The notes: generated by a model not told the origin, from the sequence alone. A stretch of 64,000 bases of DNA from Rhizobium leguminosarum (GCF_017876795.1 NZ_JAGIOR010000003.1:62001-126000); one strand, 5' to 3'; shown: positions 7,712 to 16,239, counted from the stretch's first letter. Numbers and translations are program-made.

Positions 7712-10303
7712 GTCGGGTAGGGAGGAGGTCGGTCTTGGACACGGCCCTCTCTCCCTCCCACGGAACCGGACTTGATAGTTTCCCATCATCCGGCTCCTAT
7801 GCTGACAATACCCCAATGCTGTCGAGGCGTTGCTGAAGACGACCGGCGTGAATAGCGCGATGGCAAGGCTCACATGCGATAGTACGTTTCCGCATGCGGG
7901 CTGCTCTGGTTCGAGCAAGCCATGAGACGCCATTCATGTCCGCCATCCGCCGAACGTGATGAATATCGACGGGCACATCGGATCTCCCGCAATACTCGCA
8001 AGAGCGAGCGCGAAGCCGATCAACAAGATCAGTTCTTCCCCAGAACCAGTAAGAAGGCTGATCCTGATCGATGCGGGGGTCTTCGATGATCTTCTTCGAT
8101 GCAACGTGCCTGAGCTGGAATACCGCGACGAACCTGCGCCCGTCTTTGGTTTCCACCCATAGCCCATGATCCCCTTGGTGCCGCTGCAAATGGATATTGA
8201 AGATCTTCGCGATACTGCATTTGTGCTTTCTCGCCAGCGTCTTCATGAGACTGAACCACCACACCCTTTGGAGGGGCGCCATCTCACTTTTCCAGTTGTT
8301 GCCTAACTGGTAATATCCGACCAATCCCCGTAGCATCGCGTTGTACGAGACGATGATGGCGACATCCGAGCTTATTGTCATCTCGGGCCGCATTACGCCG
8401 CGTATTGCATGATAGCTGCCAAGTCGGTTCCGTTTGGCGAAAGCCGCCAGCTTCTCCCGTGGAAGATGCAGACGGATTCCGCGTACCGGTGTCCGCTTAA
8501 CCATTGCCCTTCGACCTTTCCTCGTGACACGTTTCTCGCGAAACGCGCGTTTGGTCGATCGGACGGTGTAGCCGAGGAAGGTCACCCCGCCGTCGTCTGC
8601 CTTTGTGATACCGCTCTTTTCCGGCGCGACATCGAGATGAAGCTCATCCTTGAGGAAGGATGTGACCTCATGCAGGATGTCGGCAGCTTCCTGTTTCGTA
8701 CCGATGACGGATATAAGGAAGTCATCAGCGTATCGAACATATTGAAGCCGCCGGAAGAACGTGTCGTGGAAGTCCTTGCTGGGGAGCTTCCGGGCAGCAA
8801 CGATTAATGGCTGCAGTTGAGCCCGAAGCCGCTCTGCTTCGGCCGCACGGCCGGTGCTTCGCAGCTTCGCGATATGCTGACGATAGTGTGCCCCCTTGCT
8901 CAGCAGTTTCTGGTATTCTGGATTCGTTGGCCTTTCAATACCCCGGTCAAACCGGGTTTTCAGGCCATCCATGAACTCATCAAGTTCATGGAGATACACG
9001 TTCGCAAGCAAGGGCGAGATCACGCCGCCCTGTGGTGTACCGCTATACGACGCGTGCCACTTCCAGTCCTCCATGTAGCCAGCCGTCAACATCCCTCTGA
9101 TAAGCTTCAGAAACCGCTCGTCATCGATCCGGTTTCTCAGCAGATTCATCAGAATGTCATGGTCGATGTTGTCGAAGAACCCGGCAATATCGGCTTCGAC
9201 CAGCCAAACTGTTCCGCCCCACGTCTTCTGGACGGATGCCAGAGCCGTGTGACAGGAGCGCTTGGGCCTGAACCCGTGCGAGCGACGAGAGAAATTCGGC
9301 TCATAGATTTGCTCCAAAACCAACTTCACTGCCGCTTGCACGAGCTTGTCGTCAGCATCGGGAATGCCCAGCGGGCGTAATTTCCCGTTCGCCTTGGGGA
9401 TGTAATGCCTGCGAACAGGCTTGAAGCGGTAGCTTCCCTCTTTCACCCGGCGCATGATCCCGCTCAGCCTGTCCAGCGAGAAGCCGTCAAGCGTATTGCG
9501 GGGATCAATGCCCGGGGTGAGAGCCCCGGAGTTTCGAGCGATCGCTTCATAGGCCTGTGCCCAAATGTTGGGACAGTCCAGAAGACGATGGAGGCCATTA
9601 ATCCGCTTTCCCTGTCGTGACAGGGCAGGTAGTGAGATCAGTCGTCTTTCCACGGCATCGACGTGCATCAGCGTGTCTCAATCGTCGTCATAAGATTCCT
9701 GATCTCATGTCAGCACGCCGCCCTTCACCCGGCCAGAGGGGATTCCCGACCGGTCGCCCGGCACGTTTCACCCATTGCCGTCCGCCTCTGGGCGGCTGTC
9801 CCGGACATTACCCCGGGCGTTTGGCTAATATGGCGGCTCGGTCGTCATGTGGGTCTAGTGAGGCCAGCCCGTTTAGACGATCCCGCGTTTACGCAATGAA
9901 AGAGATACAGCACGGACAGGTGTCCCATTCAACCGTTCGGTCCCCGGCAGGGGATGGAGAGCGCGACTGGGGCGGAGCAAACGGGCAAATTTCGTCGCTC
10001 CCCGGAATGATCATGTCATCCACTACGCTCGATGACGCATCGGCTATCGTTACGCGCCACCACCGGCTTCTGGTTCCTCGGTCTAGGATTCAGGCAGTCT
10101 AGCTTTCACCATACGCGCTTTGCCCTGACCGATCAGGTCGCGATAGCTGCGACGGCCTCGGCCTTTTCCCGACATGCTATTGTCCCCTGTCGAGTTTCCC
10201 CGATTGCAGCTGTTGCCAGCCAAGGTAAGTCGGTGGGCATGGGTAATTCCCAGTTATCCCAGCAGCATAAGCTGCACTCTTACATCGCGCCGACGCGGCG
10301 CAC
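7712..10303 (-). mobile_element. Group II intron C inside the HU gene
   Basis: The minus strand starts GTGCGCCGCGTCGGCG at 10303, directly after the HU codons for PGFGK. It holds the RT-HNH gene (7797-9668) and a domain V hairpin with GGGAAACT at about 7762-7796. The domain VI end, CTCCCTACCCGAC, finishes at 7712. Length is 2,592 nt. The exon join GGAAAG|TTCAAG restores the HU frame. It is in tandem with intron B, with only 10 nt of exon between them. Confidence 0.9.
7797..9668 (-). CDS. ltrA: Group II intron reverse transcriptase/maturase with HNH endonuclease (intron C)
   Basis: A 623-residue protein with RT blocks ALTPGID, KLRPLGIPDADDKLVQ, SHGFRPKRSCHTAL, EADIAGFFDNID, TPQGGVISPLLANVYL and LQYVRYADDFLISV. 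An unusual insertion (about residues 245-305, LLSKGAHYRQHIAKLRSTGRAAEAERL) separates the last two. A C-terminal HNH endonuclease follows: CEYCGRS, VDIHHVRRM and CEPCHRAIH (two CxxC pairs and the catalytic His). The HNH domain nicks the bottom strand to prime retrohoming; the other three intron proteins in the window lack it. The protein ends only a few bases before domain V. Confidence 0.92.
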   Translation of the reverse strand: MHVDAVERRLISLPALSRQGKRINGLHRLLDCPNIWAQAYEAIARNSGALTPGIDPRNTLDGFSLDRLSGIMRRVKEGSYRFKPVRRHYIPKANGKLRPLGIPDADDKLVQAAVKLVLEQIYEPNFSRRSHGFRPKRSCHTALASVQKTWGGTVWLVEADIAGFFDNIDHDILMNLLRNRIDDERFLKLIRGMLTAGYMEDWKWHASYSGTPQGGVISPLLANVYLHELDEFMDGLKTRFDRGIERPTNPEYQKLLSKGAHYRQHIAKLRSTGRAAEAERLRAQLQPLIVAARKLPSKDFHDTFFRRLQYVRYADDFLISVIGTKQEAADILHEVTSFLKDELHLDVAPEKSGITKADDGGVTFLGYTVRSTKRAFREKRVTRKGRRAMVKRTPVRGIRLHLPREKLAAFAKRNRLGSYHAIRGVMRPEMTISSDVAIIVSYNAMLRGLVGYYQLGNNWKSEMAPLQRVWWFSLMKTLARKHKCSIAKIFNIHLQRHQGDHGLWVETKDGRRFVAVFQLRHVASKKIIEDPRIDQDQPSYWFWGRTDLVDRLRARSCEYCGRSDVPVDIHHVRRMADMNGVSWLARTRAARMRKRTIACEPCHRAIHAGRLQQRLDSIGVLSA

Positions 10304-10453
10304 CTTTCCGAAGCCCGGAAGTGAGGTTTCGTTGCCGGCGACGGCGGCCTCCGTGATCGAAGTGATCACCGCTTCGACGATGGCTTTTCCCTGGACCTTG
10401 GTGAGCCCGTGCTCTCCGGCAATCTTGTCGGCGATTTCATTTGTCGTGGTCAT
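10304..10453 (-). CDS. HU-family DNA-binding protein, exon 1 (N-terminal)
   Basis: From ATG 10453, with GGAG nine bases upstream, this exon encodes 50 residues: MTTTNEIADKIAGEHGLTK, then a helix-rich dimerisation region, ending SLPGFGK. This is the N-terminal half of an HU protein, which ends in the typical GFGxF turn. Intron C begins right after codon 50. Spliced with 7702-7711 and 5350-5468 it gives a continuous 92-residue HU with no stop. Without splicing, translation would run into VRRVGAM and stop at once. HU bends and compacts DNA; plasmid copies may modulate replication or transfer. Confidence 0.9.
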
Positions 10454-10689
10454 TTTGATCTCCGCATCATGTTAGATCCGAAATCCGTGCCATTCGGCTG
10501 CGCCTCTGTCATCGACGCGTTGCGGCAAACGTCGCCATGGAATTTCATTATCCACAGTTTCTGAGCTGTAAATGTCCTTCGAAGCAAGATCGCGACGAAA
10601 CGACGACTCTCCGCGCTTACCCTCTACATTCAGGCTTTGAAAAGGTGCCGTACGGAGAGGGAATGTCTGCTCAGACCCTCCGAGGGTGT

Positions 10690-10833
10690 CATGGCGGGAT
10701 AGAGACCTCAAGGACGAGCGGTTCCCCCAATTTTGTCTCCGCTCCGGTTTCCTCCACTCCGACAAAATCGGCACCCCCACTCGCCGGCTCCGCCGGTCGC
10801 CTCCGCGATCCTTGACCCCTCTATCCCGCCATG
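10690..10833. repeat. Inverted-repeat element R1 between divergent HU and hypothetical genes
   Basis: The arms CATGGCGGGATAGAG (10690-10704) and CTCTATCCCGCCATG (10819-10833) are perfect complements. An inner pair CAAGGA (10709-10714) / TCCTTG (10809-10814) extends them. A further inner pair, CCAATTTTGTC / GACAAAATCGG, flanks a GC-rich core. Much of the core recurs at about 13,930-14,050 (R2), again between divergent genes. It could be a shared bidirectional promoter/leader or a structured RNA. Confidence 0.6.
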
Positions 10834-10873
10834 ACCGGAGCGGGCGTCTTTCACAAACATTAAGGAGACGACG

Positions 10874-11404
10874 ATGACGAACGAACTCGACCGCACGGTC
10901 TTCGAGCTCGAAGCCGAGCTGCGCAACGCCGATCCCGCCGAGCGTCGCCAGGTCGAAATCGAGCTGCAGCTATCGCCCGCCGATCGGGCCATCCTCATTG
11001 CCGAGCAGGAGGGCGTAATCGACGCCGAGCCTCCGTTAAGATGGAGGCTTCTGCCGTGTCGTAGCCTGCCGCGCCGGATCGACCGACGCGTCAGGCTCGA
11101 AGCTTTGCGTCGCCACCAACGATCAGAGGCTAGAAGCTCCCTGTCAGCTAATGCTCCTTCGGCCGGTAGCCGCGAGATCGCTTCTGGCGGAGAAGATCGA
11201 GAAATAGCGATACTGCCTCTTCTTCTCTGGCGAAGACGTGGGCTTTTGACTGCGCGCCTGCACCGATCCGCCCCCAGCGCCGCGTCAGGCAGGTCTGTCC
11301 GAACAGTGTCGGGGAGATATCCATGGCGTAATAGCGCGCCATGTTCTTCGATGCGTCCGTGCGTTCGACATAGAGCTGGTAGGGCTGTGCGATCATACCT
11401 GTAG
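10874..11404 (+). CDS. Small hypothetical plasmid protein; C-terminal part doubtful
   Basis: There is a strong AAGGAGA six to twelve bases before ATG 10874. The first ~55 residues (MTNELDRTVFELEAELRNAD, then an acidic helical stretch to EGVIDAEPP) look like a genuine small rhizobial protein. From memory such proteins end near this point. The remaining ~120 residues are Arg/Ser-rich and lie antisense to the WGR gene (11148-11417), so they are probably read-through after a small frameshift near 11035. Function unknown. Confidence 0.45.
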   Translation: MTNELDRTVFELEAELRNADPAERRQVEIELQLSPADRAILIAEQEGVIDAEPPLRWRLLPCRSLPRRIDRRVRLEALRRHQRSEARSSLSANAPSAGSREIASGGEDREIAILPLLLWRRRGLLTARLHRSAPSAASGRSVRTVSGRYPWRNSAPCSSMRPCVRHRAGRAVRSYL

Positions 11405-11417
11405 GATCGTCGATCAT
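11148..11417 (-). CDS. WGR-domain protein
   Basis: An 89-residue protein; start at 11417 (GGGGAA upstream), with an alternative ATG at 11396. The segment QPYQLYVERTDASKNMARYY, then SPTLFGQTCLTRRWGRIGAGAQSKAHVF, contains the WGR signature (RRWGRIG) and the usual flanking strands. WGR domains occur in PARP and MolR-type proteins and are thought to bind nucleic acid. Single-domain WGR proteins are common on rhizobial plasmids. It is transcribed away from the R2 element, but intron D now lies between R2 and this gene. Confidence 0.8.
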   Translation of the reverse strand: MIDDPTGMIAQPYQLYVERTDASKNMARYYAMDISPTLFGQTCLTRRWGRIGAGAQSKAHVFAREEEAVSLFLDLLRQKRSRGYRPKEH

Positions 11418-11744
11418 CGATTCCCCGTCCAACGACAGATTTGAATCGATTGCAGAGGATCGATTCATTACTGTGATCATTGAGGGGAGGGCAGGTGCGT
11501 TCGGGCGAGCCGCCTGCGGCGGTCTGGCTCTACTCGTGCCGCTTCGCGCCACTCCCGGAGCCCCCAACGCGGTCTCCGCCTCCGGTCACCATCCATCTCG
11601 CGGCAAGAAGCAAGGTTCGACGCCTCGTGTCGAAACGGCATCGGGCGTCTCATCGATATCGCCGACTGATCGCCGGAGACGGTCGCGGCGCCTGCCGGCA
11701 CCGCGGTGCTCTTCTTCTCTGACGTCCTACTGTGCACCCGCCAC
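11418..11744. other. 327-bp stretch without a supported gene (downstream exon side of intron D)
   Basis: Only weak overlapping ORFs are present, all without recognisable family or credible start. An interrupted palindrome, ATCGATTC...GAATCGAT, occurs around 11,415-11,450. On the minus strand this is the leader of the WGR gene downstream of intron D. Confidence 0.45.
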
Positions 11745-13925
11745 GTCGGGTAGCAGCGGGGCATTACTGCCCCGCCGCCCCCTAAGAACCGGGCGGGCGG
11801 ATCACTCCGCACCCGGCTCAAGCCATTCTCCAGCGCCAGATGTGGCACCGGGCTACCCGGCGGTATGTTTCGCATTCTGACGGCGGGCGAAATAGGCATC
11901 CCATGTGGGATCGAACGGGTTCGCCAGCGCCTGGATTTTGGCATGCCTCTCGATTGAGACCGCCGCGGCACGGACGAGCCCATACTTGGAGTCCTCTGTG
12001 CTGAAATTCCATGACTGACTACCGTTGACCCTGAAATACCTCCTCCTGACCCACCGTGCTCCTTTGTTGGGGTGTCGTCGGCACGCCCATCTCCAGAGCA
12101 TTTGCCAGATGTGGAAGTCTATCGAAGAGAAGGTCGCCTTCGCCACGACATGACGGTGATACATCGCCCATCCCCGAATGATCGGGTTCAGTATTTGTAT
12201 CAATCCTTCCTGCGTGATGGCAGCGTTGCCTTTGATGATTCTCCGGACCTTATCCAACAGCGCCTTCACGCTGCGTTTGGACGGCGTAATGAGAAGCTTG
12301 CCGTTGTACTTTCGCACATTCTGGCCCAGAAAATCGAAACCATCCGCTATATTCGTGATCCTGGTTTTCTCTTCCGAGAGTTCCAGACCGCGAACAGCCA
12401 GAAATTTCCTGATCGCCGGTAAGACCTTGTGTTCCAGCACCTCTTTCGAAGCACTTGTTACGATAAAGTCGTCGGCATAACGGATGACGTGGGGCTTGGC
12501 TTTTCGATACGTGGGTTTCGACGATCCCGCGCTTGCCTCAACTGCGGCCTCAAGCCCGTCCAACACTCTGTTAGCGATCGTGGGCGAAATCACGCCCCCT
12601 TGCGGGGTCCCCGCCCGCGTCTCGAACAGAGTTCCCTCTTCAATATATCCGGCTTGAAGCCACTTCCGCAGGATTGCCTTATCCATCGGCATATGCTCGA
12701 GGATGTAATCATGGCTGATTTCATCGAAACAGCTTTTGATATCGCCCTCTAAAATCCACGCAGCTGCCTTTCGTCTTGCCAACGTGATGAAGCACTGCTC
12801 AATGGCGTCGGTTGTCGAGCGTTTGGGCCGAAATCCATAGGAACTCGGGTCCGCCAAAGTCTCCGTCGCTGGTTCCAACGCAAGCTTCCATAAGGCTTGC
12901 ATTGCGCGGCACAGCATACGGGGTATCCCGAGCGGACGCTTCTTGCCGTTACTCTTGGGAATGTAAACGCGTCGCAGTGGCATCGTATAGTAACCGCGAT
13001 GCCGCAGCGACATTACTCCCTTCCATCTGGTCGTCGGGGTTGTCCAGATTTCTCCGTCCACCCCCGGCGTTCTCTTCCCGCGATTTTCCGTCACCCGCTT
13101 CACAGCCAGCATCTTGCCGCTGTGTGAGCGGGTCAGCAGACGTTGCAAGGCCTTTACCTTGCCCCATCGGCCTTCGCGAGTGGCCTTGGCGATACGCACT
13201 TGAAGTCGCTTCACGGTTGCTTCAATCTGCGACCAGTCTGTCTGGTCCCACATCTGCACTCTGTGCGAGGACGCACCAGCTTTCGCTGCTTTCGCATCGA
13301 TTGCCGTCATCTGCTTTTCCTCGTCCAGCAATTGGTCATGTTCTCTCGCCATGAATGACCGGGCGGAAGTCTGCCCACTTTCGTGTCGGGCGATGTTGCA
13401 GCCCGTATCCCGGCCATTACAGCCGGGCCTTCGCTTTCTCCGCCTTCCTTTACCCACAGCACCAACAGCGTTCCTTACGGTTCGCCTGCCGTTTCCGGCA
13501 GCGCTATGGGCTTACCCTGTTCCGCATGAATCTCAGAGCCAGTCGGACCCTTCCTTTTCGCCGGCAGCCTTTCGTCCATGGTGGTCCAACCGGAAAGGAC
13601 CACACCTTGCTGCACACCTTTTGGTTCAAGCCTGTCAGCACATTTGGCTTGTTCCTTGTTACGGCGTTTATCGGAAGTTCACGTGTGTTGGTCGTCACTG
13701 CTCATCCCTAGCACCTCACCGCCTTTGTGCTGGCAGTTTCCACCTCGCCTCACGGCTCGGTTTACCGGTCACCCGGTGGCTACATTGTCCCCGAAGCTTC
13801 ACACGGAGTCGTTGCCAACTTCGCATGTTCGGGTAGGGAACGACCGATGGAACGGCCGGTTTCGTAAAGTTCACATCACGTGTTCTCCTCTCGAAACAGA
13901 AATTCATGCGACTTTCAGGTCGCAC
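11745..13925 (-). mobile_element. Group II intron D
   Basis: The minus strand begins GTGCGACCTGAAAGTCGC at 13925, almost identical to the start of intron B. It encodes an RT (11853-13310) and ends with a domain V hairpin (about 11786-11819). The domain VI end, GCTACCCGAC, finishes at 11745, with the branch A 7 nt from the end. Length 2,181 nt. It sits in the divergent intergenic region between the WGR gene (minus) and the 14097 gene (plus), beside element R2. Confidence 0.85.
11853..13310 (-). CDS. ltrA: Group II intron reverse transcriptase/maturase (intron D)
   Basis: A 485-residue protein with GAGGAAAAG before the ATG. Blocks: RLQVRIAKATREGRWGKVK, KRTPGVDGEIW, KKRPLGIPRMLCRAMQ, SSYGFRPKRSTTDAIEQ, EGDIKSCFDEIS, TPQGGVISPTIANRVL, HVIRYADDFIVTS (YADD) and the maturase segment LNPIIRGWAMYHR, then a basic tail. 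No HNH domain. Its layout matches the intron B protein throughout, pointing to recent common origin of introns B and D at two different sites. All catalytic residues appear intact. Confidence 0.92.
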   Translation of the reverse strand: MTAIDAKAAKAGASSHRVQMWDQTDWSQIEATVKRLQVRIAKATREGRWGKVKALQRLLTRSHSGKMLAVKRVTENRGKRTPGVDGEIWTTPTTRWKGVMSLRHRGYYTMPLRRVYIPKSNGKKRPLGIPRMLCRAMQALWKLALEPATETLADPSSYGFRPKRSTTDAIEQCFITLARRKAAAWILEGDIKSCFDEISHDYILEHMPMDKAILRKWLQAGYIEEGTLFETRAGTPQGGVISPTIANRVLDGLEAAVEASAGSSKPTYRKAKPHVIRYADDFIVTSASKEVLEHKVLPAIRKFLAVRGLELSEEKTRITNIADGFDFLGQNVRKYNGKLLITPSKRSVKALLDKVRRIIKGNAAITQEGLIQILNPIIRGWAMYHRHVVAKATFSSIDFHIWQMLWRWACRRHPNKGARWVRRRYFRVNGSQSWNFSTEDSKYGLVRAAAVSIERHAKIQALANPFDPTWDAYFARRQNAKHTAG

Positions 13926-14050
13926 TCCGGCGTCAAGGACGGCGCGGCCCCTCCAATTTTAAGTCGCCGGCTGCCGGCCGACGCCAGAAAATCGGCTCCT
14001 CCTCTTGCCGCCGCGGGCGGTCGCGTTCCGCGATCCCTGACCCCTCGCGG
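13926..14050. repeat. Element R2, second copy of the R1-type intergenic sequence
   Basis: Shares with R1, in the same order, TCAAGGACG, CCAATTTT, AAAATCGGC, a CGCCGC-rich core, and GCGATCCCTGACCCCTC. It precedes a plus-strand gene (14097) and, on the other strand, the WGR gene. The outer inverted arms of R1 are not conserved here. Intron D is inserted at its left edge. Confidence 0.5.
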
Positions 14051-14096
14051 CTACGGTGCGGCCTCCTTTCGCCAGAAACGAAAAGGAGACAATACA

Positions 14097-14582
14097 ATGT
14101 CCGATGACTTCCACTTCGTCCATCAGTTCGCCATGCTTGCCGGCTTTAGGCTCCTCGTCCTTGCGAACCGCATCAGTTGCACGGATGACCTTTCGCGGTT
14201 GTTGCACGACCGGCTCGCCGACGGACTTTCAAGTTCGATTTGGCGGGTCCGATCCATCCTAGCGCTGGAGCGCGAGCTGGCCTCCGAACCGGATTTCGAA
14301 GGCCTCACTGCCTTCCAGCTCGAGGGCGAAAGGGAATGCTTCAGCCGCTTCCGGATTACGATTCTGGATGACCTCGAAATCGACTTTGCCACCCATGAGT
14401 ATCGTGTCAACAATGGCAAATGGCACCATGCGCTGTCGGCGGACAACGACGAAACCGAAATCAGCTATCCGAGCACCTTTACCCTGACGGACGCAGAGCT
14501 GGGCAGTCTCGGGCAGATCATTCGCGATATCTCCCGCGAGACGGGCATCGGGATTAGCGTCATGCGGATCATCTACGATTGA
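14097..14582 (+). CDS. Conserved hypothetical protein
   Basis: A 161-residue soluble protein starting MSDDFHFVHQFAMLAGFRLL, with AAAGGAG about eight bases upstream. It has an N-terminal helical part and a beta-rich acidic middle (FRITILDDLEIDFATHEYRVN). No signal peptide, membrane segment or known motif is seen. It is transcribed divergently from the WGR gene and shares the R-type leader with the 10874 gene, which suggests common regulation. I do not recognise the family. A hairpin terminator follows directly. Confidence 0.65.
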   Translation: MSDDFHFVHQFAMLAGFRLLVLANRISCTDDLSRLLHDRLADGLSSSIWRVRSILALERELASEPDFEGLTAFQLEGERECFSRFRITILDDLEIDFATHEYRVNNGKWHHALSADNDETEISYPSTFTLTDAELGSLGQIIRDISRETGIGISVMRIIYD

Positions 14583-14587
14583 TGCTC

Positions 14588-14616
14588 GGCGAGAGACGGC
14601 GAGGCCGTCTCTCGCC
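14588..14616 (+). terminator. Hairpin terminator after the 14097 gene
   Basis: GGCGAGAGACGGC and GCCGTCTCTCGCC form a perfect 13-bp stem with a GAG loop, 6 bases after the stop codon. There is no clear T-tract. Confidence 0.65.
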
Positions 14617-15299
14617 TCATCCACTCCCTTGACTGCTTGCCCCGGCATCGAGCCGGCGCGCGATCTTGAGGGGAAAGGCTTGCCACCTCTCCCCTCAAAC
14701 ACCCACTCTTCCTGCGGAGCGGGTTGACACTCGCCCGGCCGCCGGGCCGGTCAAGCGGACGCTGCCGTGACTTCCCAAACAAGACGGAGAGGAGGATCAC
14801 CGTTCGCGGGCCATCGATGCCCGCTCCTCCAGTCACGGGCATCCCGGCAGCTCACGACGACGGCTCGCTTCAGCATCTCTCACAAATCTGCCCGGCCACC
14901 TCCTGCGGCGCTGATGACAGACCGTTGACCCGTGACGCCGTTGCTTTGTATGACGACCCGCAACAGCAACGGCGCCTCGGGGCACAGCGTCCAGATCGAT
15001 TATGAAGACATGGCAGGATAGGCTAACGGTATACCGTTAGCCGTTTCGCCCGAGGGGCGGTCTTCGAGGTGTGAATCGCGGATGGGCTAATGAGCGAATA
15101 GGTGCGCAACGGATCGCGCCGATTGGGGACTAAGCGGATCAGAGAATAGGTGACTAAGCTCGTCGGCGACTGCGCGTTTCGGTAAGCCGGTGATCCCAGC
15201 GATTCACAACGGTGATGGATGATTCTGGTTTGGGGATATTGCCAGCACCACGCTTACCCTTGCGGGAGTAAGCGGCTAGACCTCTCTGCCAGCGAGGCG
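14617..15299. other. About 680 bp with no supported gene; contains a perfect palindrome and short direct repeats
   Basis: No ORF here has a credible start or family. The stretch contains a 22-bp palindrome at 15021-15042. It also holds two copies each of GAATAGGTG (15096, 15144) and GACTAAGC (15128, 15152). It lies between the hypothetical gene cluster and the transfer genes. Confidence 0.55.
15021..15042. repeat. 22-bp perfect palindrome
   Basis: GGCTAACGGTA followed by its exact complement TACCGTTAGCC. It could be a binding site for a dimeric regulator, a recombination site or a terminator stem; nothing around it decides between these. Confidence 0.6.
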
Positions 15300-15533
15300 A
15301 TGGAATGGACAATGGACGAAACAATGGAAATCGGTGGTCGAGGCGACTTCGGGCTCTGGGCGATCGAAGCGGCAAAGCAGATCGTCGGTGAGCAAGGCTT
15401 TGAGCTCGCCAGGGCGGCCCGTGACGGCAGTGACGAGGATTTACGCTCCGCAGGCAACGCTCTCGGGCAGGCGATCACCAATGTGCTGCTGGAATTATAT
15501 GACGGCTTGCTCGACGGCGCTCCCGAAGCATAG
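15300..15533 (+). CDS. Small hypothetical protein
   Basis: A 77-residue protein read from ATG 15300 (GAGGCG just upstream; alternatives at 15219 and 15312). It is helical and acidic: EIGGRGDFGLWAIEAAKQIVGEQGFELARAAR in the middle and LLELYDGLLDGAPEA at the end. No known motif. Codon use is like that of its neighbours. It lies upstream of, and converges on, the traD remnant. Confidence 0.45.
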   Translation: MEWTMDETMEIGGRGDFGLWAIEAAKQIVGEQGFELARAARDGSDEDLRSAGNALGQAITNVLLELYDGLLDGAPEA

Positions 15534-15687
15534 GCCGATTCGGCGACCATCGAGCGCCGGTGATCTGACCCGAACTCGACGGCCGCGTCAGCGCCGAGCC
15601 GCCCTTTTGAGGCGGCTCTCGCCGTCATCGTAGCCAGCGTAGACGGCTCGATCGGCACCGGTCGTGTCCCTCTGCCGCTGGTCTCCT

Positions 15688-15789
15688 TTATCTCCGACGC
15701 TCTAATTTTATTCCAGACAGTCCGCCCTTGACGACGATCCCGCCGAGCAGCACTTTCTCGCGCGCGTCGCGCTTGCGTTCAGCTGTCAT
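15688..15789 (-). pseudogene. traD: traD remnant (truncated)
   Basis: From ATG 15789, overlapping the traC stop, it reads MTAERKRDAREKVLLGGIVV and KGGLSGIKLERRR, then stops after 33 residues. The core 'RK.dAR.K..LGG.VvKaGL' is the TraD signature of Ti/Sym-type plasmids, whose TraD is roughly twice as long. The C-terminus and the following traG are missing, so the DNA-processing operon is cut off here. Confidence 0.65.
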
Positions 15790-16066
15790 TCGGGACCTGC
15801 GACTGTGCTCCAGCGCTGCTATTTGCTGGTCGAGGCGCTTGAGGAGCGGGGCCATCGGCGCCCTTCTTTTCGCCTTTTCGAAACCGAGCGGCGATCTCCT
15901 CGACGATCCGCTCGACCTCCTCGTCGGCGATTTCCATCTCCGCCAGCCCGGTCCTGGTCGCGGCGCGGGCAAACCGCTCGGCCGATTTAACGATCAACAG
16001 GCGTTTGCGTTCGCGCAGCTTGTCGATCTGGGCGTCGAGATCGGAAATCGATGACTTGGTGGCCAT
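15779..16066 (-). CDS. traC: TraC conjugal transfer protein
   Basis: A 95-residue protein with AAGGAG ahead of ATG 16066. It has an N-terminal coiled coil (SISDLDAQIDKLRERKRLLI), then FARAATRTGLAEMEIADEEVERIVEEIAARFRKGE and a Pro/Ala/Ser tail. The 'A..aGL.e.ei.D.e.......ia.RFr' pattern is that of rhizobial TraC, an accessory relaxosome protein. It is divergent from traA with oriT between them, the standard Ti/Sym plasmid arrangement. The start codon of traD overlaps its end. Confidence 0.8.
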   Translation of the reverse strand: MATKSSISDLDAQIDKLRERKRLLIVKSAERFARAATRTGLAEMEIADEEVERIVEEIAARFRKGEKKGADGPAPQAPRPANSSAGAQSQVPNDS

Positions 16067-16185
16067 GGCGGCTCCTTTCCGTTTTTGATCGTCGAACGGT
16101 GCGATTATACTAACTAGAATAAAATAGTAAAATGCGCTAGCCTGCAACCGGAAAAGCGGCATCGGCCCTACGGTCCGATCTGTTT

Positions 16186-16216
16186 GAGGGCGCAATATAC
16201 GTCGCTGTCGCGACGT
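16186..16216. other. oriT: Origin of transfer, Ti/RSF1010-like
   Basis: Between divergent traC and traA lies GAGGGCGCAATATACGTCGC. This is followed at once by the second arm of the inverted repeat ACGTCGC-TGTC-GCGACGT (16199-16216). The AGGGCGCA box matches the nic-region core known from RSF1010 and pTi origins, read on the complement as TGCGCCCT. The position is where Ti-type plasmids carry oriT. Confidence 0.75.
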
Positions 16217-16239
16217 GCCTGGACCAGTCTGGAGACGTC

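Noticed and set aside
10281..10453. A short HU-like ORF ending VRRVGAM
   Set aside because: The last residues are intron C sequence; the real HU continues in exons 2 and 3.
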